DNA of 42,401 nucleotides from positions 1-42,401 of IMG/VR virus record IMGVR_UViG_3300050024_000062; one strand, written 5' to 3'. Origin of the DNA: a virus. The position numbers were made by a program, and so were the translations under genes. The notes under the pieces were generated by a model, which saw nothing but the letters and a program-made list of their open reading frames with translations, ran no database searches and had not been told where the DNA came from. This document shows, in pieces, positions 8,251-16,103 of this stretch; positions within the stretch are counted from its first letter, which is position 1; every line of letters begins with the position of its first letter.

Positions 8251-9189
8251 ATGGCCGGTCAGGTCTGGGCGGTAAATACATTGGGCGGGTATATGTTCTC
8301 GCTGAACCTGAGTTCCAAACTCAGGACCGCGGTGCAACCCCGTTCCAAATTCAGGCAGCTCTGTGACGCTAAAGACGCCACGATGGGCGGCTTGAAAAAG
8401 GGCGATATTTTCACATGGGATCTTTACGCAGACGTCGGGAGGCAGGGAACGACCCTGCTTGAAACCAACACGATGCCCGAGACCAACTACACGGTCACTC
8501 AGGGAACTCTTCAGATTACGGAAATGGGGCAAGCCGTTCCGTATTCCGGGAAGTTAGACAACTTGAGCATGCATCCCCTGACCGAGATCATCAATAAGGT
8601 GCTCAAAAACGACGTGGCGAAGGCGCTCGATCTTCAGTCGTGGGCGCAGTACAACGCTACGCCTCTGCGGGTCTATCCCACGGGCGGGACATCCACCACG
8701 GCAGTTACCCTTACCACCAACGGGACAGCTGGCGGAACAAGCACCACGGCACTGAGGAAGGGTCATATCGGAGCGATCCGAGACCTCATGGTCGAGCGCA
8801 ACATCCCTCCGTACTCCGGAGACGATTATTTCTGCCTCGCGTGGCCCTCAACCCTTCGGACACTTATGGGCGATCTTGAATCCGTCCATCAGTATACAAC
8901 CGAAGGCTTCGGCATGATTATGGCCGGGGAAAAGGGACGCTACGAGCAGACCCGCTTTATCGAACAGACCAACGTTCCCAAGGCGGGCTGGACCTCGACC
9001 GACTGGGCCGTGTTTCTTGGCCAGGATACAGTTGCCGAGGCAATCGCGGTACCTGAGGAAATGCGCGGGAAAATCCCGACCGACTATGGAAGGTCGAAGG
9101 GCGTCGCCTGGTATTACCTGGGCGGCTTCGGCCTGGTTCAAAACGTTGTCTTGCAGTCCCGCGTAATCAAGTGGGATTCGCTCGCTTAA
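8251..9189 (+). CDS. Major coat protein
   Basis: A 312-residue major capsid protein that builds the icosahedral shell. The N-terminus (AGQVWAVNTLGGYM), the stretch PRSKFRQLCDAKDA and the conserved phrase TLLETNTMPETNYTVTQGTL match coat proteins of a broad group of podoviruses and related phages with an HK97-type fold. A good GGGAGGGG ribosome site precedes the start. It follows the scaffold gene by 14 bases. No proteolytic delta domain is seen, in keeping with a separate scaffold. Confidence 0.92.
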   Translation: MAGQVWAVNTLGGYMFSLNLSSKLRTAVQPRSKFRQLCDAKDATMGGLKKGDIFTWDLYADVGRQGTTLLETNTMPETNYTVTQGTLQITEMGQAVPYSGKLDNLSMHPLTEIINKVLKNDVAKALDLQSWAQYNATPLRVYPTGGTSTTAVTLTTNGTAGGTSTTALRKGHIGAIRDLMVERNIPPYSGDDYFCLAWPSTLRTLMGDLESVHQYTTEGFGMIMAGEKGRYEQTRFIEQTNVPKAGWTSTDWAVFLGQDTVAEAIAVPEEMRGKIPTDYGRSKGVAWYYLGGFGLVQNVVLQSRVIKWDSLA

Positions 9190-9207
9190 CCAGAAAGGAG
9201 GACCTCC

Positions 9208-9714
9208 ATGAGCAATATGTATGACGATGCGAAATACGGAGTTATCCGCCGGACCTGGTTCGGGCTGACTCCCAAAGTGGGCGGTGCGCAGGCTGCCGGG
9301 ATAACCCTTGGCACCACAAGCACCATGACCCCGATCACAACACCGACGAGATGGTATCCGGACCGGGGCCCTGTGAAGTTTGTAAAGGTGGGCTACCGGA
9401 CTCTGGCCACCATCAGCAACGCTTCCAGTTCAGCAAGGCCTCTTAGGATGCTGACACGTGGGGCTTCGGGCTCTCAGGCGTGTTTGCTGCGCCCGAACTC
9501 CTGTACTCAGGCTGCCTTCTCGGTTGCCTCCACAACGACTTTCACCGTCGCTCAGTGTAAATCCGGCGAATACGTGAAATTCCAGTGGGGTACCAGCCAG
9601 ACGATTAAAGGCGGCGTGGCTGCGGGGACGATGAAGAAAAACACGACCCTTGGCACCGTTGCGATCTTTGTTGACTGGGTTCCGATGTTTGGACCCCAGT
9701 GGGATACTTTTTAA
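9208..9714 (+). CDS. Putative minor head or decoration protein
   Basis: A 168-residue Thr/Ser/Gly-rich protein, probably all beta, directly after coat with a near-ideal AGGAGG ribosome site, which suggests high expression. It is the last gene before a strong terminator, so it belongs to the head transcription unit. Size and place suggest a head decoration or head-completion protein; no family is recognised. Confidence 0.65.
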   Translation: MSNMYDDAKYGVIRRTWFGLTPKVGGAQAAGITLGTTSTMTPITTPTRWYPDRGPVKFVKVGYRTLATISNASSSARPLRMLTRGASGSQACLLRPNSCTQAAFSVASTTTFTVAQCKSGEYVKFQWGTSQTIKGGVAAGTMKKNTTLGTVAIFVDWVPMFGPQWDTF

Positions 9715-9719
9715 CCTGT

Positions 9720-9748
9720 GGGGGCGGTGTAAAAGCCGCCCCTTTTTT
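9720..9748 (+). terminator. Rho-independent terminator after head genes
   Basis: A perfect 7-bp GC stem GGGGCGG (9721-9727) and CCGCCCC (9736-9742), an 8-base loop and a run of six T (9743-9748). It separates the head genes from the sugar-modification block. Downstream late genes would need read-through or antitermination, or another promoter that I did not find. Confidence 0.9.
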
Positions 9749-9756
9749 GGAGAAAT

Positions 9757-10821
9757 ATGAACATCGTCTTTCTCGCAAATCACTGCTGCATCCGGGTCCA
9801 AAAGATGGCGCTCCCTCTTATGGAAAAGGGGCACCACGTCCATCTCATTTCTCGGAAACTTCCCCATTACCACAGCAATTTTACCACCGTGACGTTGTGC
9901 GACCACGCCGGACAGTACATGGAGGCCATTAAGTTGCTGGCTCCCATTGCGGACCTGTTTCACTGCCACAACGAACCGTCGTATTACGTGACGATGGTAA
10001 AAGAGATCTGCGATAAGCCCGTCATCCTGGATGTGCACGATTCTTTCGCCGCCAGGTCGACCGCGGAGGAAGCAACCGAAAGGCTGGAAAATGGCCATAA
10101 CCACATCAGAATCACTACTGAGGAACGCAATAACTTTCAACTGGCCGACGGACTCGTTTTCCCGGCCTGGTCATTCGCAGAGGTCGTTAGAAAAGAATTC
10201 GGACTCACTCAACCTCATCTGGTACTTCCTTCCATGCTGCCGAGAAACTGGCATATCTACGACTGCGCGGAGTGGCTCGGCGGACTCGTCTATGAGGGCC
10301 GGGTCGATCTTAAAGCCGAAATCGCAAAGCATCCCGTTTCATCGGGCTTTAAGTATACGGACTATGAAGGACTCGCGCAAAAAGCTCAGGAAATAGGCCT
10401 GGACTTCCATCTCTACGCAGGCCGGGACGATAAACCCTACCTGAACACCTACGAGAAGATCTCCTTCACTCACGCCCCGCAGGAATACCCGAAGCTTTTG
10501 AAGTGTATTTCCCGGCATGATTGGGGACTTGTGGGCAACCTGGAATTTACCCCAGAATGGGACGTAGCCCTTCCGAACAAGCTTTTCGAGTATGTGGCAG
10601 CTTGCGTGCCGGTTGTGGCGATAAACGCCAAGGAATCGGCCGAGTTTATAGGGAAACACGGGATCGGCATCACGGTCAATTCCCTTGAAGGGCTTTGCGA
10701 AAGGTGGGGCGAGCATCGCCAGATACGTCAAAATCTCATCAAAATGAGGCCAAAACTCACTATGTGCGCACACATTCACGAACTTGAAGAGTTCTACGAT
10801 CAGGTGATAAATGGACGCTAA
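9757..10821 (+). CDS. Glycosyltransferase, GT4-like
   Basis: A 354-residue GT-B-fold glycosyltransferase. The N-terminal domain opens with MNIVFLANH and contains ADLFHCHNEPS (about 68-78), like the acceptor domain of GT4 enzymes. The C-terminal nucleotide-sugar domain carries the diagnostic segment LPNKLFEYVAACVPVVA (about 268-284). It probably transfers a sugar from a nucleotide-activated donor to a glycan, lipid or protein acceptor in the cytoplasm; donor and acceptor cannot be told. First gene of the cargo block, 8 bases after the terminator. It overlaps the following methyltransferase by 11 bases. Confidence 0.85.
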   Translation: MNIVFLANHCCIRVQKMALPLMEKGHHVHLISRKLPHYHSNFTTVTLCDHAGQYMEAIKLLAPIADLFHCHNEPSYYVTMVKEICDKPVILDVHDSFAARSTAEEATERLENGHNHIRITTEERNNFQLADGLVFPAWSFAEVVRKEFGLTQPHLVLPSMLPRNWHIYDCAEWLGGLVYEGRVDLKAEIAKHPVSSGFKYTDYEGLAQKAQEIGLDFHLYAGRDDKPYLNTYEKISFTHAPQEYPKLLKCISRHDWGLVGNLEFTPEWDVALPNKLFEYVAACVPVVAINAKESAEFIGKHGIGITVNSLEGLCERWGEHRQIRQNLIKMRPKLTMCAHIHELEEFYDQVINGR

Positions 10822-11407
10822 AGCCTATTGGAACGCGATTGCCCGCTCTGTTTGTGACCATGAGGCCGGAAATGTTCGCCATAACTGGCTTAAGAGCCAG
10901 GCGATCACCAAGTTCATGCTCGAATACCGCCTCGATCAGCGCAAGATACTCGAAATCGGAGTCGGAGCCGGGATCAACGCCGCGGCACTCTCAATCGCAT
11001 GCGGTGAGAACTTTGACTATCAAGGCGTGGACATCTCCCCGGTATTTGCAGCCTCAGCCAGGAAGTTTTTTGGTCTGCCCGTGAAGGTTTGCGAACTCGA
11101 TAAGATGCCGTTTCCAGACGATTCCTTCGATTATGTGATGGCCTTCGATGTACTCGAACACGTTCCGGTCAATGATCGACGATCTCTGTACATCGAACTG
11201 GATCGAGTCTTAAAACCTCGCGCAAAGTTTTTTATCAACAATCCTCTCGGGGAATCCCTGCACGATCCCAACTTCGATTTCAAATGGGGAGAATGTGATA
11301 TTTCAGGAGCTTGCGAACGCATGGGAATGCGAATTGAGCGGGTCCAGATGTATACGTGCCAACCGGGAACTCGTTATCAGTTCATCGTTTTGGGGAGGGG
11401 CTATTGA
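10811..11407 (+). CDS. Class I SAM-dependent methyltransferase
   Basis: A 198-residue Rossmann-fold methyltransferase of the Methyltransf_11 type. Motif I is ILEIGVGAG (46-54), the acidic ribose contact is in GVDIS, motif III follows as FDYVMAFDVLEHV, and ELDRVLKP matches the region after motif IV. Small-molecule methyltransferases of this type often methylate sugars in O-antigen clusters, and this gene lies between two glycosyltransferase genes, so a sugar or glycan substrate is the best inference. Overlaps the next gene by four bases. Confidence 0.88.
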   Translation: MDAKAYWNAIARSVCDHEAGNVRHNWLKSQAITKFMLEYRLDQRKILEIGVGAGINAAALSIACGENFDYQGVDISPVFAASARKFFGLPVKVCELDKMPFPDDSFDYVMAFDVLEHVPVNDRRSLYIELDRVLKPRAKFFINNPLGESLHDPNFDFKWGECDISGACERMGMRIERVQMYTCQPGTRYQFIVLGRGY

Positions 11408-12270
11408 AAGTTCAGATTGTAAATGACCTGCCGATGCAGTGGGAAGATGGATATCGCAAAGCGCTGGACGGCTATGATCAGGAATGGGTGAAGACTCCCC
11501 AAAATACCGGCAGTCTCGATGCCCGGATCTTCATGTGGTGTAGCGAGGACGCCGTAAAGTTTCAGCAGAGAAATTACGGACTGCCCACGCTTTGCTTCGT
11601 CAGGAGATATGAAGTCTATGCCGGTTTCGTCAATTACATGCCCTGGGATACGGTGGCGGAGATCGTCGTCGTAAACGATGTCATCGGTGAAATGGTCGAG
11701 CAGCTCGCCGGCAAAAAACCGCACGTCATCTACAATTCCATTATCCCCCAGCGTTGGACCTGGAAAGACCGTATCCCCGGCCCGAACGTAGCCATGGTGG
11801 GTTTTGTAAATCAGAAGAAGAACTTACCTCTTGCCCTGCAGGTCATGGCGTATCTGCCGGATGGCGTTTTGCACATCGCCGGTGAGATCCAGGATCCGCA
11901 GGTCATGGACTACGTGGTCAACCTGGCCAACTCGCTGAATGTTCAGGTCCGCTTCTACGGCGCCATTGCCCGCGATCACATGAATGAATGGCTCGACGAT
12001 AAGTCCTTTCTCATAAATCCGAGCATATCGGAGGGGTGTCCGAACTGTGTCCTTGAGGCCCTGGCCAAGGGGATAAGGCCCCTTGTCCATAACTGGCCTG
12101 GCGCAAGACAGCAATTCGGAGACCTGGTGTTTGACGGCGTAGACCAGGCCGTTCGAATGGCCGAGGCCTCAGATTACGACTCCCATTTCTATCGTCACCT
12201 GGCTGAAAAGCAATTCGGCGAGGCCAATTTCATGGAATTCCGGAGGGTTTTTGATGGGATCTTTGCCTAA
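11404..12270 (+). CDS. Glycosyltransferase, GT4-like (second)
   Basis: A 288-residue GT-B glycosyltransferase. The C-terminal domain shows VAMVGFVNQKKNLPLAL (start of the donor domain), LHIAGE, VRFYGAI and then the EX7E-type motif SEGCPNCVLEALAKG, all typical of GT4. The TTG start at 11404 is chosen because GGGGAGGGG lies just upstream and the reading begins with a beta strand MKVQIVND typical of the fold; the open frame extends up to 11356. It is shorter than usual GT4 enzymes (about 350-400), with a reduced N-terminal acceptor domain. Confidence 0.83.
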   Translation: MKVQIVNDLPMQWEDGYRKALDGYDQEWVKTPQNTGSLDARIFMWCSEDAVKFQQRNYGLPTLCFVRRYEVYAGFVNYMPWDTVAEIVVVNDVIGEMVEQLAGKKPHVIYNSIIPQRWTWKDRIPGPNVAMVGFVNQKKNLPLALQVMAYLPDGVLHIAGEIQDPQVMDYVVNLANSLNVQVRFYGAIARDHMNEWLDDKSFLINPSISEGCPNCVLEALAKGIRPLVHNWPGARQQFGDLVFDGVDQAVRMAEASDYDSHFYRHLAEKQFGEANFMEFRRVFDGIFA

Positions 12271-13132
12271 ATTCGTACTCATAGGGGCGGCGGGATACAT
12301 TGCTCCGAAGCACATGCAGGCGATAAAAGACTGCGGTGGGGATCTAGTCGCGGCCCTCGATCCTCACGAGTCGGTTGGAATCCTGGATAAGTTTTTCCCA
12401 GACTGCGAGTACTTCAATTCTGTCTGGCAGCTCCACAATTTCATTGATGAAAATCCCGTTGATTACGTATCCATTTGCAGCCCAACGGATAATCACCGCG
12501 TATCGGCGATAAACGGGATGCGATGGGGGGCTGACGTAATTTGTGAAAAACCACTTGTCTTGACGGTTGAAGAGCTGGAAACGCTTAGAAGGGTCGAGAT
12601 CCAGACCGGAAAACGCGTCTATACAATCCTGCAGCTCCGGTATCATCCGCTCATGGCCGAGATGAAGGCGGCGGCGCAGGGTAAGAATCACGAAGTCGAA
12701 ATCGACTACGCAACGCCTCGAGGCCGCTGGTATCACAATACCTGGAAGATCCGGCCTAATCAGTCCGGAGGGCTGGCGACCAATATCGGGATTCATCTTT
12801 TCGATACGGCAATCAACCTTTTCGGACCATCGGAGCGAGAACCCGAAATAACCCTGAACCTCGATGATGTTATGTCCGGAACACTCTACCTTCACCGGGC
12901 AACCGTGCGCTGGTCACTCTCGATCGATAGAGGTTGGAAGGCCCGACGCGTTTTTATGATCGATGGTAAAAACTTCGATCTGTCCAACGGATTTACAGAC
13001 CTTCATTCCGAGGTCTACCGGCAAGTGCTGGCTGGTAAAGGGACCGGGATTGACCATGTGGCGCCCTCGGTGCGCATGACTGAGACCTTGAGGGGACTTT
13101 CGAATGGACAATCTACCGCCCACTGTGCATGA
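12254..13132 (+). CDS. wlbA: WlbA/WbpB-like UDP-sugar 3-dehydrogenase
   Basis: A 292-residue Gfo/Idh/MocA oxidoreductase. GAAGYIAPKH (11-20) is the dinucleotide-binding loop of the WlbA/WbpB subgroup, EKPLV (98-102) holds the conserved catalytic-region Lys-Pro, and LQLRYHP, RGRWYHNTWK (156-165) and SGGLATNIGIHLFD closely resemble WlbA. Those enzymes oxidise the C3 hydroxyl of UDP-N-acetylglucosaminuronic acid for synthesis of diacetamido-uronic acids in LPS. The start at 12254 follows GGAGGG. It overlaps the acetyltransferase gene by 29 bases; in bacteria the two act in one pathway, separated by an aminotransferase step for which no gene is seen here. Confidence 0.85.
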   Translation: MGSLPKFVLIGAAGYIAPKHMQAIKDCGGDLVAALDPHESVGILDKFFPDCEYFNSVWQLHNFIDENPVDYVSICSPTDNHRVSAINGMRWGADVICEKPLVLTVEELETLRRVEIQTGKRVYTILQLRYHPLMAEMKAAAQGKNHEVEIDYATPRGRWYHNTWKIRPNQSGGLATNIGIHLFDTAINLFGPSEREPEITLNLDDVMSGTLYLHRATVRWSLSIDRGWKARRVFMIDGKNFDLSNGFTDLHSEVYRQVLAGKGTGIDHVAPSVRMTETLRGLSNGQSTAHCA

Positions 13133-13586
13133 GACGGCGATAGTTGATCATGGGTCTCACATAGGACCTGGAAGTAAAGTATGGCACTGGAGCCATATCA
13201 GTTCGGGGGTCTTTATCGGGGATAACTGCATGATCGGCCAGGGCGTCTTCGTCGGTGAGCAAGTCATGATCGGAAACGGTTGCAGGATTCAAAACGGAGC
13301 GCAGATCTTCACGGGAGTCACCCTTGAAGAGGACGTATTCATAGGACCGCACGTCGTTTTCACAAATGTGCTGTACCCAAGAGCGTTCAAGAGCCAACGT
13401 GATTCCTTCAAGAAAACTCTTGTCAAAAAAGGGGCAATGATCGGGGCCAATGCAACGATTCTTTGCGGGGTCACAATCGGAGGGGGGGCAATGATCGGGG
13501 CTGGATCGGTGATTACGAGGGACATCTCCCCCTTCGAGGTTGTGAGCGGGGCAAGTAAACATTTGAGATTCATATGGAAGGATTAA
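13104..13586 (+). CDS. wlbB: WlbB/WbpD-like sugar N-acetyltransferase
   Basis: A 160-residue left-handed beta-helix acetyltransferase with hexapeptide repeats. VWHWSHISSGVFIGDN, GQGVFVG, NGAQIFTGVTLEEDVFIGP and FTNVLYPRA correspond to the WlbB/WbpD subgroup, which acetylates the 3-amino group of UDP-GlcNAc(3NH2)A using acetyl-CoA. Later repeats (IGANATILCGVTIG, IGAGSVIT) complete the helix. The related FdtC/QdtC acetyltransferases for dTDP-amino sugars are an alternative; the WlbA-like neighbour favours WlbB. Confidence 0.86.
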   Translation: MDNLPPTVHETAIVDHGSHIGPGSKVWHWSHISSGVFIGDNCMIGQGVFVGEQVMIGNGCRIQNGAQIFTGVTLEEDVFIGPHVVFTNVLYPRAFKSQRDSFKKTLVKKGAMIGANATILCGVTIGGGAMIGAGSVITRDISPFEVVSGASKHLRFIWKD

Positions 13587-13588
13587 AA

Positions 13589-13882
13589 ATGGCAGCAGAA
13601 CTCGACAGGTCAAAGCAGTTTGGGCAGGTTTACGGGGTAGCGGGAGCATCCTTTGAGCAGGACGGCAAACTCTTCAACGGAAAAGGCCTTGAGGTAGCTC
13701 AAGAGATATACGACGAGGCAAATCAGGCGCCGGCCGATCCGATTGCACAACTAAAATCCGCCCTGGCCGAGCTGGGCATCACCGAGGTGACATCGGCGAA
13801 CAAAAAAGACGTTCTGGCGCTTCTGGCTCAGGTTGTTTCTGAACCCGAAGGTCAGGTTACCGACTCGGAGGTTTCCGCGTAA
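13589..13882 (+). CDS. Small protein with HeH/LEM-like C-terminus
   Basis: A 97-residue protein. The N-terminal half contains FGQVYGVAGASFEQDGKLF, a pattern seen in small phage proteins encoded near capsid or tail genes. The second half (IAQLKSALAELGITEV followed by ANKKDVLALLAQV) resembles a HeH/LEM-like fold. The start at 13589 follows GAAGGA with normal spacing; 13574 in frame is less well placed. It seems a misplaced structural gene inside the sugar block. Overlaps the next start by one base. Confidence 0.65.
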   Translation: MAAELDRSKQFGQVYGVAGASFEQDGKLFNGKGLEVAQEIYDEANQAPADPIAQLKSALAELGITEVTSANKKDVLALLAQVVSEPEGQVTDSEVSA

Positions 13883-14544
13883 TGTTGCCAGGATTTTGTA
13901 TGATATGCGCCTTCGAGATGGTCCATATTCTCGATGATCTTTGGGCGTGTCCCGAATGCAGTCTGGTCTCGAGCCAACTGCCGGCCGATATTTCGCGTTA
14001 CGATGAGGCATATCACGCCAAATATGAGGTATATGCCAAGACAGACCTCGGGAAAAAACTGACTCAGGCACGTTGGGACCTGGTCAAAAAGTACTTGCCA
14101 CATGGTGTTATCCTCGACTTCGGAAGCGGATCTGGACATTTTGCGCGGGAGAACCCAAACGGTGTGCATCGGGTGATTCAATACGACATCAATCCGTTTT
14201 CGAATAACTCAAGCGTAAGCACCCTGGATACCCGCGTCAATGCGGTGACTTTTTGGGATTCCTTGGAGCATGTGGAAGATCCTTATGATTTGCTCGATTA
14301 TCTCAGGCCCGAATTCATCTTCATGACTGTTCCGGATGCGTTCTCGATACCCACGCATTTCATGAAAAGCTGGAGGCATTACCGACGCGGGGAGCACGTT
14401 CACTACTTTTCTCGGCCTTCTCTTCGGAGACTCGCGGAGCGGTTGGGATATGCAATCCTGGAATTCTCAACAATGGAGGGCGACCTGAGAAGTCCGGAAG
14501 CTCCGGATTGGCTGCTCACCATGGCGGCGGAGAAGATCCGATGA
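13882..14544 (+). CDS. SAM methyltransferase with N-terminal zinc ribbon
   Basis: A 220-residue protein. The N-terminus has two cysteine pairs (C6 and C9, C23 and C26) typical of a zinc ribbon. The rest is a Methyltransf_23-like Rossmann domain: motif I ILDFGSGSGHFA, an acidic residue in QYDIN, and WDSLEHVEDP. The later HYRRGEHVHYFS segment is typical of class I methyltransferases found in polysaccharide clusters. A sugar or lipid-linked glycan substrate is likely given the neighbours. Start overlaps the previous stop as TAATG; stop overlaps the next start as ATGA. Confidence 0.83.
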   Translation: MLPGFCMICAFEMVHILDDLWACPECSLVSSQLPADISRYDEAYHAKYEVYAKTDLGKKLTQARWDLVKKYLPHGVILDFGSGSGHFARENPNGVHRVIQYDINPFSNNSSVSTLDTRVNAVTFWDSLEHVEDPYDLLDYLRPEFIFMTVPDAFSIPTHFMKSWRHYRRGEHVHYFSRPSLRRLAERLGYAILEFSTMEGDLRSPEAPDWLLTMAAEKIR

Positions 14545-15650
14545 AAACCGCAGTCGTTGTTCGATATGGTGGAATTGGAGATATGTTCCAGGCATCTTCC
14601 GTTCTGCCCGGCCTGAAGGCCCAGGGGTATCGAGTGGTAATGAACACGACACCATCGGGGCAGGAAGTCCTTAAGCACGATCCGCACATAGACGACTGGA
14701 TCATCCAGCAACCCGGGGAAGTGGCAAGAGAGAAGCTGAGCGATCATTGGCGCTACATCTCCGAGCGGTGCGATAAGTTCATAAATCTTTCTGAAACGGT
14801 TGAAGGGGTCCTTTATCCCACCGTGGAAAGGGCCGCTTTCTACTGGCCCAAAGACGCCCGACATTTCTTGTGCGACATAGACCAGGTGCATTTGACTCAC
14901 CTGGTGGCCGGTGTTCCACCCGGACCATGCTACAGGTTCTACGCCACGCCAAAAGAGCAGAAATGGGCGTTCAAGATCCGGAAGCGCATGGGCGGTAAAG
15001 TCATCCTCTGGGTCCTTTCCGGATCGTCGGTACATAAGGTTTGGCCTTACCTGGACCAATGCATTGCCAGGATCATGCTCAGGCTGCCGGATGTGAAAGT
15101 GGTCCTGGTGGGTGAGGAGCTGGCGCAGATACTCGAGATGGACTGGAAAAACGAACCTCGCGTAATCGGCAAGTGCGGCAAATGGTCGGTGAGAAAGACT
15201 CTGGCCTTTGCCCACGAAGCGGACCTGGTTATCGGCCCCGAAACCGGCGTCCTTTACGGGATGGGTTTACAGAAAGTTCCAAAGATCGTAACGCTGTCTC
15301 ATTCTTCGATGGAAAATCTGTATAACCACTGGCGAAACGTGGTGGCGTTAATGCCTGAAGCCTGTGAGTGCTATCCGTGCCACCGGCTGCACAACAGCTT
15401 TGATTTCTGCCACAGGGACGAGGAAACCGGCGTCGCGCTCTGCCAGGCCAAGATAAGCCTCGATGCCATGTGGGACGCCATAAAATTTGTAATGGAGAAA
15501 ATAGGTGAGAAAAATAACGATCTCTCTTCTGGTTTTAGCCGTGCTGGTCTTGCTGACGATTCCGGCGCTTGCCGGCGGCCCCTACCTGGTTGCGACTCCG
15601 GTAACGGGAGCAACATCATACAATGTGCAGGGCCTTCCAGCGTCGATTAA
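14541..15650 (+). CDS. GT9-like (heptosyltransferase family) glycosyltransferase
   Basis: A 369-residue protein. MKTAVVVRYGGIGDMFQASSVLPGL is the N-terminal signature of the GT9 heptosyltransferase family, and ADLVIGPETGVLYGMGLQKVP corresponds to the family's conserved D-x-GP-TG-x-H region, though the usual His is replaced by Leu-Tyr. GT9 enzymes add heptose to the LPS inner core. A Cys-rich segment (EACECYPCHR) follows. The last 48 residues overlap another gene in a different frame and look unlike the family, so the functional part probably ends near FVMEKIG. Start chosen by ATGA coupling and an upstream GGAG. Confidence 0.8.
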   Translation: MKTAVVVRYGGIGDMFQASSVLPGLKAQGYRVVMNTTPSGQEVLKHDPHIDDWIIQQPGEVAREKLSDHWRYISERCDKFINLSETVEGVLYPTVERAAFYWPKDARHFLCDIDQVHLTHLVAGVPPGPCYRFYATPKEQKWAFKIRKRMGGKVILWVLSGSSVHKVWPYLDQCIARIMLRLPDVKVVLVGEELAQILEMDWKNEPRVIGKCGKWSVRKTLAFAHEADLVIGPETGVLYGMGLQKVPKIVTLSHSSMENLYNHWRNVVALMPEACECYPCHRLHNSFDFCHRDEETGVALCQAKISLDAMWDAIKFVMEKIGEKNNDLSSGFSRAGLADDSGACRRPLPGCDSGNGSNIIQCAGPSSVD

Positions 15651-15855
15651 CGCTACGGGGCTGGCGCCAGACTCCACTTACGGTTTCAAGCTCGATTTGT
15701 CGTCGCTTCCAGTCGGGTCATATACGGTAACAGCAATGGCATGTTTGACTGATGTCAATTTCGGACTGGAGTGCTCAGCGCCGTCAAGCCCTTTCGTATT
15801 CAGCAAACCAGGGCCACCATCAGTTCCAATAGGACTCGGATTGTCTACCAAGTGA
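15505..15855 (+). CDS. Exported protein with signal peptide
   Basis: A 116-residue protein starting with GTG after a GGAG site. Residues 1-23 form a clear Sec signal peptide (MRKITISLLVLAVLVLLTIP, then ALA before a likely cut). The mature part has beta-strand-like repeats (TSYNVQGLPASINATGL, TYGFKLDLSSLPVGSYTVTA) resembling a fibronectin-III or Ig-like domain with two cysteines. It overlaps the GT9 gene by 146 bases in another frame. A secreted protein at this place in a phage operon is unusual; function unknown. Confidence 0.7.
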   Translation: MRKITISLLVLAVLVLLTIPALAGGPYLVATPVTGATSYNVQGLPASINATGLAPDSTYGFKLDLSSLPVGSYTVTAMACLTDVNFGLECSAPSSPFVFSKPGPPSVPIGLGLSTK

Positions 15856-15876
15856 CATGGACCGGAGGAAAGTAAA

Positions 15877-16101
15877 ATGCAAACAGAATATCGAATTGTC
15901 TTCACGGCAACTTTTGACGGGGCGGATGCCCGGGACGCTTTCTACGATCGGCTAAAAGAGCAGATCTCAGGAGTAAACGCCGGTCTTGCAACCCTGAAAG
16001 CCCAGGTAGCAACACCGATCAGCGGTTCCATCAAACGCGCCGACATGACGAAGGACGAATATCTCGTGGCGACGCCAGGGGCAACCGAGCAGGTGGTTTA
16101 A
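15877..16101 (+). CDS. 74-residue hypothetical protein
   Basis: A small protein following a strong GGAGGAA ribosome site. The N-terminal part has alternating beta and helix (YRIVFTATFDGADARDAFYDRLKEQI) reminiscent of a ferredoxin-like fold, but no family is recognised. It opens the second half of the late operon before the tail genes. Confidence 0.65.
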   Translation: MQTEYRIVFTATFDGADARDAFYDRLKEQISGVNAGLATLKAQVATPISGSIKRADMTKDEYLVATPGATEQVV

Positions 16102-16103
16102 TA

